Below are positions 62,201 through 64,000 of a DNA stretch of 64,000 bases, one piece after another. The stretch's first letter is position 1, and each line of letters starts with the position of its first letter. This DNA comes from an uncultured Lachnospiraceae bacterium (GTDB taxonomy: Bacteria; Bacillota; Clostridia; Lachnospirales; Lachnospiraceae), in assembly GCA_937920345.1 (NCBI GenBank), contig CALGVA010000074.1, forward strand, positions 34,218 to 98,217. Reading direction: 5' to 3'. The translations under genes and the position numbers were made by a program. The notes below the pieces were generated by a model. That model saw only the letters and a list, made by a program, of their open reading frames with translations. It had not been told where the DNA came from and did no database searches.

Positions 62201-63636
62201 ACTGTAATCGTTGCTGATGCCACCGGCACTTTTGTACCATCGTTAAGCGTTTTCATTTCCGACGTTGCGGCAACTATCGTTGCTACACATTCTTTTTTAG
62301 CTTTAACGTTACCCTTGCCATCTACCGAAATGTACTGTGCAGCCTTAAAGCTCTTATTATTCCACTGCCACTTTCCATTTGCATTACGCTTTGCCGTTTC
62401 TTCCTTGGTTGTACCGTTCTCTTCCCACTTAATGCTGGAAATTCCATAAGTAACCTTCTTGTTTTTTGCATTTCCGTTCGTGATCGCATCAATTTTAGCC
62501 GTATCCTTGTTATTCGCCAGAATCGTAAATCTGGTGCTTGCAACATTGACATACTCCACGTCTGTGTCTACTGTTACATTAAGCACAGCCTTGGCATTAT
62601 TGCCCATCCTGGGTGTGACAGTAATGGTTGCTTTACCATTGCCAACTGCCGTAATCTTACCATTGGCATCTACCATCGCAACTGCCGGCTTATTAGATGT
62701 AAAAGCAAGATCCTTCATAGATGCGCCTGCATCGACAATGCAATTCAACTGATATGTATTATTATCACTGCCTTTGTTTCCCTTTAAGTATAACTGCTTA
62801 CCGTTAGCGCTGACTCTGCCGTAGCCAAGATCCTTTAAGTTCACACTTTTGCTTGCCTTGTCCTTGCCAAGTCTGTCCGGAGCGATCTTAATAGTATTAA
62901 CTACCGGAGCCATACTCTCTGTTTTTACAGTAACAGTCCGGGAAACCTTATTGTCTGCAGAAGTTACCGTTACAACACCACTGCCGCCTGCTTTTTTTAC
63001 GCTCACATTACCCTTGGCATCGCAGGCAATATTTTGCTTATCAGCCGCCGCAACCGCATATTTCAGCTTTGCATTTGACACATTCGGTGTCGTAACATAA
63101 GCACCCAGATTCAGCTTGCTGCCTTTCTTGTTTGCAAGGGTGATTTCATACTTGTCTTCCGCGTTCTTTGTAACAGGACCGGAAAAAGCAATGTCTTCTG
63201 CCCATGTCTTAACATTTACGGTGATTTTCTTTGATTTCTTAGCGTTCGACGCATCTGCAACCGTAACGGTCGCCTTACCGTTACCCACTGCTGTAAGCGT
63301 CAGTGTCGCTGTACATGTGTTCTTCTTACCCGACTTCACAGCCTCAGACAACTGACCTACAGAAACTTTCACAACAGCTCTGTTGGAAGATGTCGCCTTC
63401 AATCGACTGGAAACCTTACCTGCGGCATCCGCCGCACAGGTCACCGTCATTTCTGTAGTCGAAGTATCGTCATTGGTATAAATGGTAACGTTAGCTTTGT
63501 TATTTGCATCTTTAATACTGCTGATAGCAGTAATCTGCGCAAATGTCCCATCGCCTGCGGCAAATGCAGACATACCTGCACCGGCCAGCATAACCATAAC
63601 GATCAGCCCGACAAGAATTTTCTTAATTCTTTTCAT
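59242..63636 (-). CDS. Large secreted Ig-like (Big_2) repeat protein with acidic C-terminal tail
   Basis: The 1,464-residue protein has a signal peptide (about 1-26, ending SAFA/AG). Several bacterial Ig-like group 2 domains follow, each marked by SNKPAVAxVDxNGKIT and GNGxAxITV strings (for example near 95-135, 310-355, 550-600, 740-775). Beyond about 790 come alpha/beta segments without a family I recognise, and an Asp/Glu/Thr-rich tail from about 1390 with DGDETDGTTEDVT repeats. It has no LPXTG motif, SLH domain or TM anchor, and it ends VDTVAE, so how it is held at the surface is unclear; it may be released. It is probably abundant, with its own promoter and terminator, and could act in adhesion or as an S-layer-like coat. 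Confidence 0.87.
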   Translation of the reverse strand: MKRIKKILVGLIVMVMLAGAGMSAFAAGDGTFAQITAISSIKDANNKANVTIYTNDDTSTTEMTVTCAADAAGKVSSRLKATSSNRAVVKVSVGQLSEAVKSGKKNTCTATLTLTAVGNGKATVTVADASNAKKSKKITVNVKTWAEDIAFSGPVTKNAEDKYEITLANKKGSKLNLGAYVTTPNVSNAKLKYAVAAADKQNIACDAKGNVSVKKAGGSGVVTVTSADNKVSRTVTVKTESMAPVVNTIKIAPDRLGKDKASKSVNLKDLGYGRVSANGKQLYLKGNKGSDNNTYQLNCIVDAGASMKDLAFTSNKPAVAMVDANGKITAVGNGKATITVTPRMGNNAKAVLNVTVDTDVEYVNVASTRFTILANNKDTAKIDAITNGNAKNKKVTYGISSIKWEENGTTKEETAKRNANGKWQWNNKSFKAAQYISVDGKGNVKAKKECVATIVAATSEMKTLNDGTKVPVASATITVNAEDAVTALTLKAEVNETYSKDLTPTTNNKQHTTKVVAYRTGSGDADKLTLIPVATWLSKAENKTPKVEWTSNKPAVAKVDRNGKITLAGNGTAKITAKADSGKSISTTITVKTDVYKITPAVKVTEEDGKKVIYVNAFTGTKTAASIINASVNADASNKKLTYDKTKITAEDISSENGCEVTVVAAKLDQRSSINEKYVIKSRSDSGTDSPYTIVKDGEKIDRLELKAGDSCTLKAMKDDTVLADAVWISTNTKSVKVDKNGVVKAAAEAKPDETAKIKVNDKETIEVVVGRKDAAVQTEINKSFKTKLNEENRDYTGVSAKFNEKSRAVQMSILNPAQDINDLKETGLVAAMEEIAQSSLANRLVFDEVVITDSSNKQYTVTRTSDSELSTSVKLTDADGSTQEVDSLGTAVATVLSSHGSRVQDLNGESYNIALKLHYYGASSLTYDLTYTADVLMDAAKYDALVDSKIQRAVEVFNQKLENAGDAGITVEAGSESETLTKDMVSVAYNPAANEFDVTIEDLDVAYDKFNEYSEKYADATFEDLWNEAEQKWQDGITADGVDISDAEKEEAKKYAKDIAGDLSSVTLAFTSSNGQNKVDTVNKTDESKGDDESKKEFVKRVLEKYFDQLKGYEELDGVAGNLGNLVGSVASANATFTVGKQTYTQSYKVNFLVSDHAYDKAADKRINDKVDENKAGLADRGFVVAYDDSNSLTVDIKEQKSDVLSWESALDNPLTQTWKMLNEDKIVSKLNEILDTMVGYDQNVKDANVVVNGKSTVLVDDYKRNYGEDNEDHTTGVTTDGARTLLGALVEAKTKNTEATTLRDMNGRTATLKVAYHIDQINRDVTLIYTIQFTVEGADKPAENKKQSISENSIVPVEDEADDETEEETEEIGDDETDETDDTAETTEDVTDGDETDGTTEDVTDGDETDGTTEDETDASNVDETDGAVDGETNEAVENTTETEASADANVEAAQAVDTVAE
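59395..59472 (-). repeat. 39-bp tandem repeat (two full units) in the acidic tail
   Basis: Two identical 39-base units (59395-59433, 59434-59472) code for the 13-residue TEDVTDGDETDGT-type repeat; degenerate copies flank them. Confidence 0.85.
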
Positions 63637-63954
63637 AGCTTTACTTTCCTCTCTCTCATTTTATAATCAGGGTATGATATATATAGCTTGAATCTTTATA
63701 CAAACAGCTACGCTTATAATTGTATCATACTCGAGTCAAATGTAAATGAATAATAATTACACTTATTCCATTTACTTTTTCATATTTATTCAGCATTTTT
63801 ACCTAATATTTCTTCTATTGAGCGAAAGTTTTCGAAATATTTCATAAAATTTCCATCTTATGGTTTTTAATGCGTCAGCAGGCTTTCAGCATATTTCCTT
63901 TACTATCATAGCACTATAAAAGGCAGGAGGAATATCCTCCTGCCTCTTACATCT
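63637..63954 (-). promoter_or_regulatory. Upstream region and promoter of the Ig-like protein gene
   Basis: The best promoter on the minus strand is -35 TTTACA (63741-63746), 16-base spacer, -10 TACAAT (63719-63724); TTGACT at 63735-63740 is an alternative -35. The ribosome site GAGAGGAAAG is 8 bases before the ATG. The rest is AT-rich with no gene. Confidence 0.5.
63921..63945 (-). terminator. Terminator of the gene entering from the right edge
   Basis: On the minus strand AGGCAGGAGGA pairs with TCCTCCTGCCT around a three-base loop, followed by TTTTATA. Confidence 0.85.
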
Positions 63955-64000
63955 TTATCTTGCTTTTCCTATCCGTTCCACCACTTCCGTGGTCTCCCGG
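63955..64000 (-). CDS. C-terminal fragment of a gene running off the window
   Basis: Only 15 codons are visible, ending in TAA at 63955-63957. The tail reads RETTEVVERIGKAR. A terminator follows 10 bases later, supporting a real gene end. Too little remains to name it. Confidence 0.5.
   Translation of the reverse strand, partial: RETTEVVERIGKAR

Noticed and set aside
1..64000. tRNA or rRNA genes
   Set aside because: No cloverleaf with a terminal T-arm GTTCRA pattern and no rRNA-like sequence was recognised by eye; a tRNAscan run would settle this.

Overview
The window looks like chromosome from an anaerobic, gut-type Firmicute, most likely Lachnospiraceae. Evidence: near-consensus sigma-A promoters with AGGAGG-type ribosome binding sites, T-box and FMN riboswitch control, a phosphate butyryltransferase/butyrate kinase pair (a terminal butyrate route), the GatCAB transamidosome beside aspS, a stand-alone AICAR transformylase paired with a PurO-type IMP cyclohydrolase in place of bifunctional PurH, and many DUF-type small membrane proteins. 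No phage, plasmid, CRISPR, rRNA or tRNA gene was seen. Family names come from motif and domain recognition by eye; no database search was possible.

Layout. 1-4.8 kb: partial lipoprotein, OmpR/histidine kinase pair, flotillin. 4.9-8.5 kb: MacB-type ABC efflux set (ATPase, adaptor, permease). 9-10.3 kb: FMN riboswitch and ribU. 10.3-12.5 kb: Uma2-family protein, a 305 bp imperfect palindrome, an unusual minimal flagellin with a structured leader. 12.6-18.8 kb: beta-1,4-galactan locus (CBM lipoprotein, GH53 galactanase, binding protein, two permeases, LacI regulator); the CBM and GH53 reading frames are in phase and separated by a single TAG. 18.9-28.2 kb: tex, then a five-gene signalling operon (secreted acidic-repeat protein, FecR-domain protein, CHASE2 adenylate cyclase, TIM-barrel isomerase-like protein, GAF/HD-GYP phosphodiesterase). 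28.5-30.3 kb: three small genes on the plus strand. 30.3-43.7 kb: minus-strand housekeeping (secA, prfB with its programmed frameshift, ptb-buk, guaB, GGDEF-EAL protein, purO, AICAR transformylase). 44-50.6 kb: membrane-anchored protein, then T-box-aspS-gatC-gatA-gatB. 50.6-53.5 kb: accessory patch (APH-like kinase, ClbS/DfsB, Rpn-type nuclease). 53.5-58.7 kb: azlCD, TetR-controlled ABC transporter, NSS amino acid transporter. 58.9-63.6 kb: 1,464-residue Ig-like surface protein.

How parts work together. The galactan locus should bind and cut galactan and import the fragments under LacI control; it lacks an ATPase, so a shared MsmX-type ATPase elsewhere is inferred. The FecR-CHASE2-cyclase operon couples envelope-exposed domains to cAMP synthesis and, through the HD-GYP gene, to c-di-GMP turnover. 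The aspS-gatCAB operon supplies Asp-tRNA and amidates misacylated tRNA under one tRNA-sensing leader. Three intergenic spaces (secA-prfB, purO-AICAR transformylase, gatC-gatA) carry the same two-hairpin element directly after the upstream stop codon, the most unexpected repeated non-coding signal here. Most start codons were reassigned from the longest open frame to the ATG or GTG with the best-spaced ribosome binding site.
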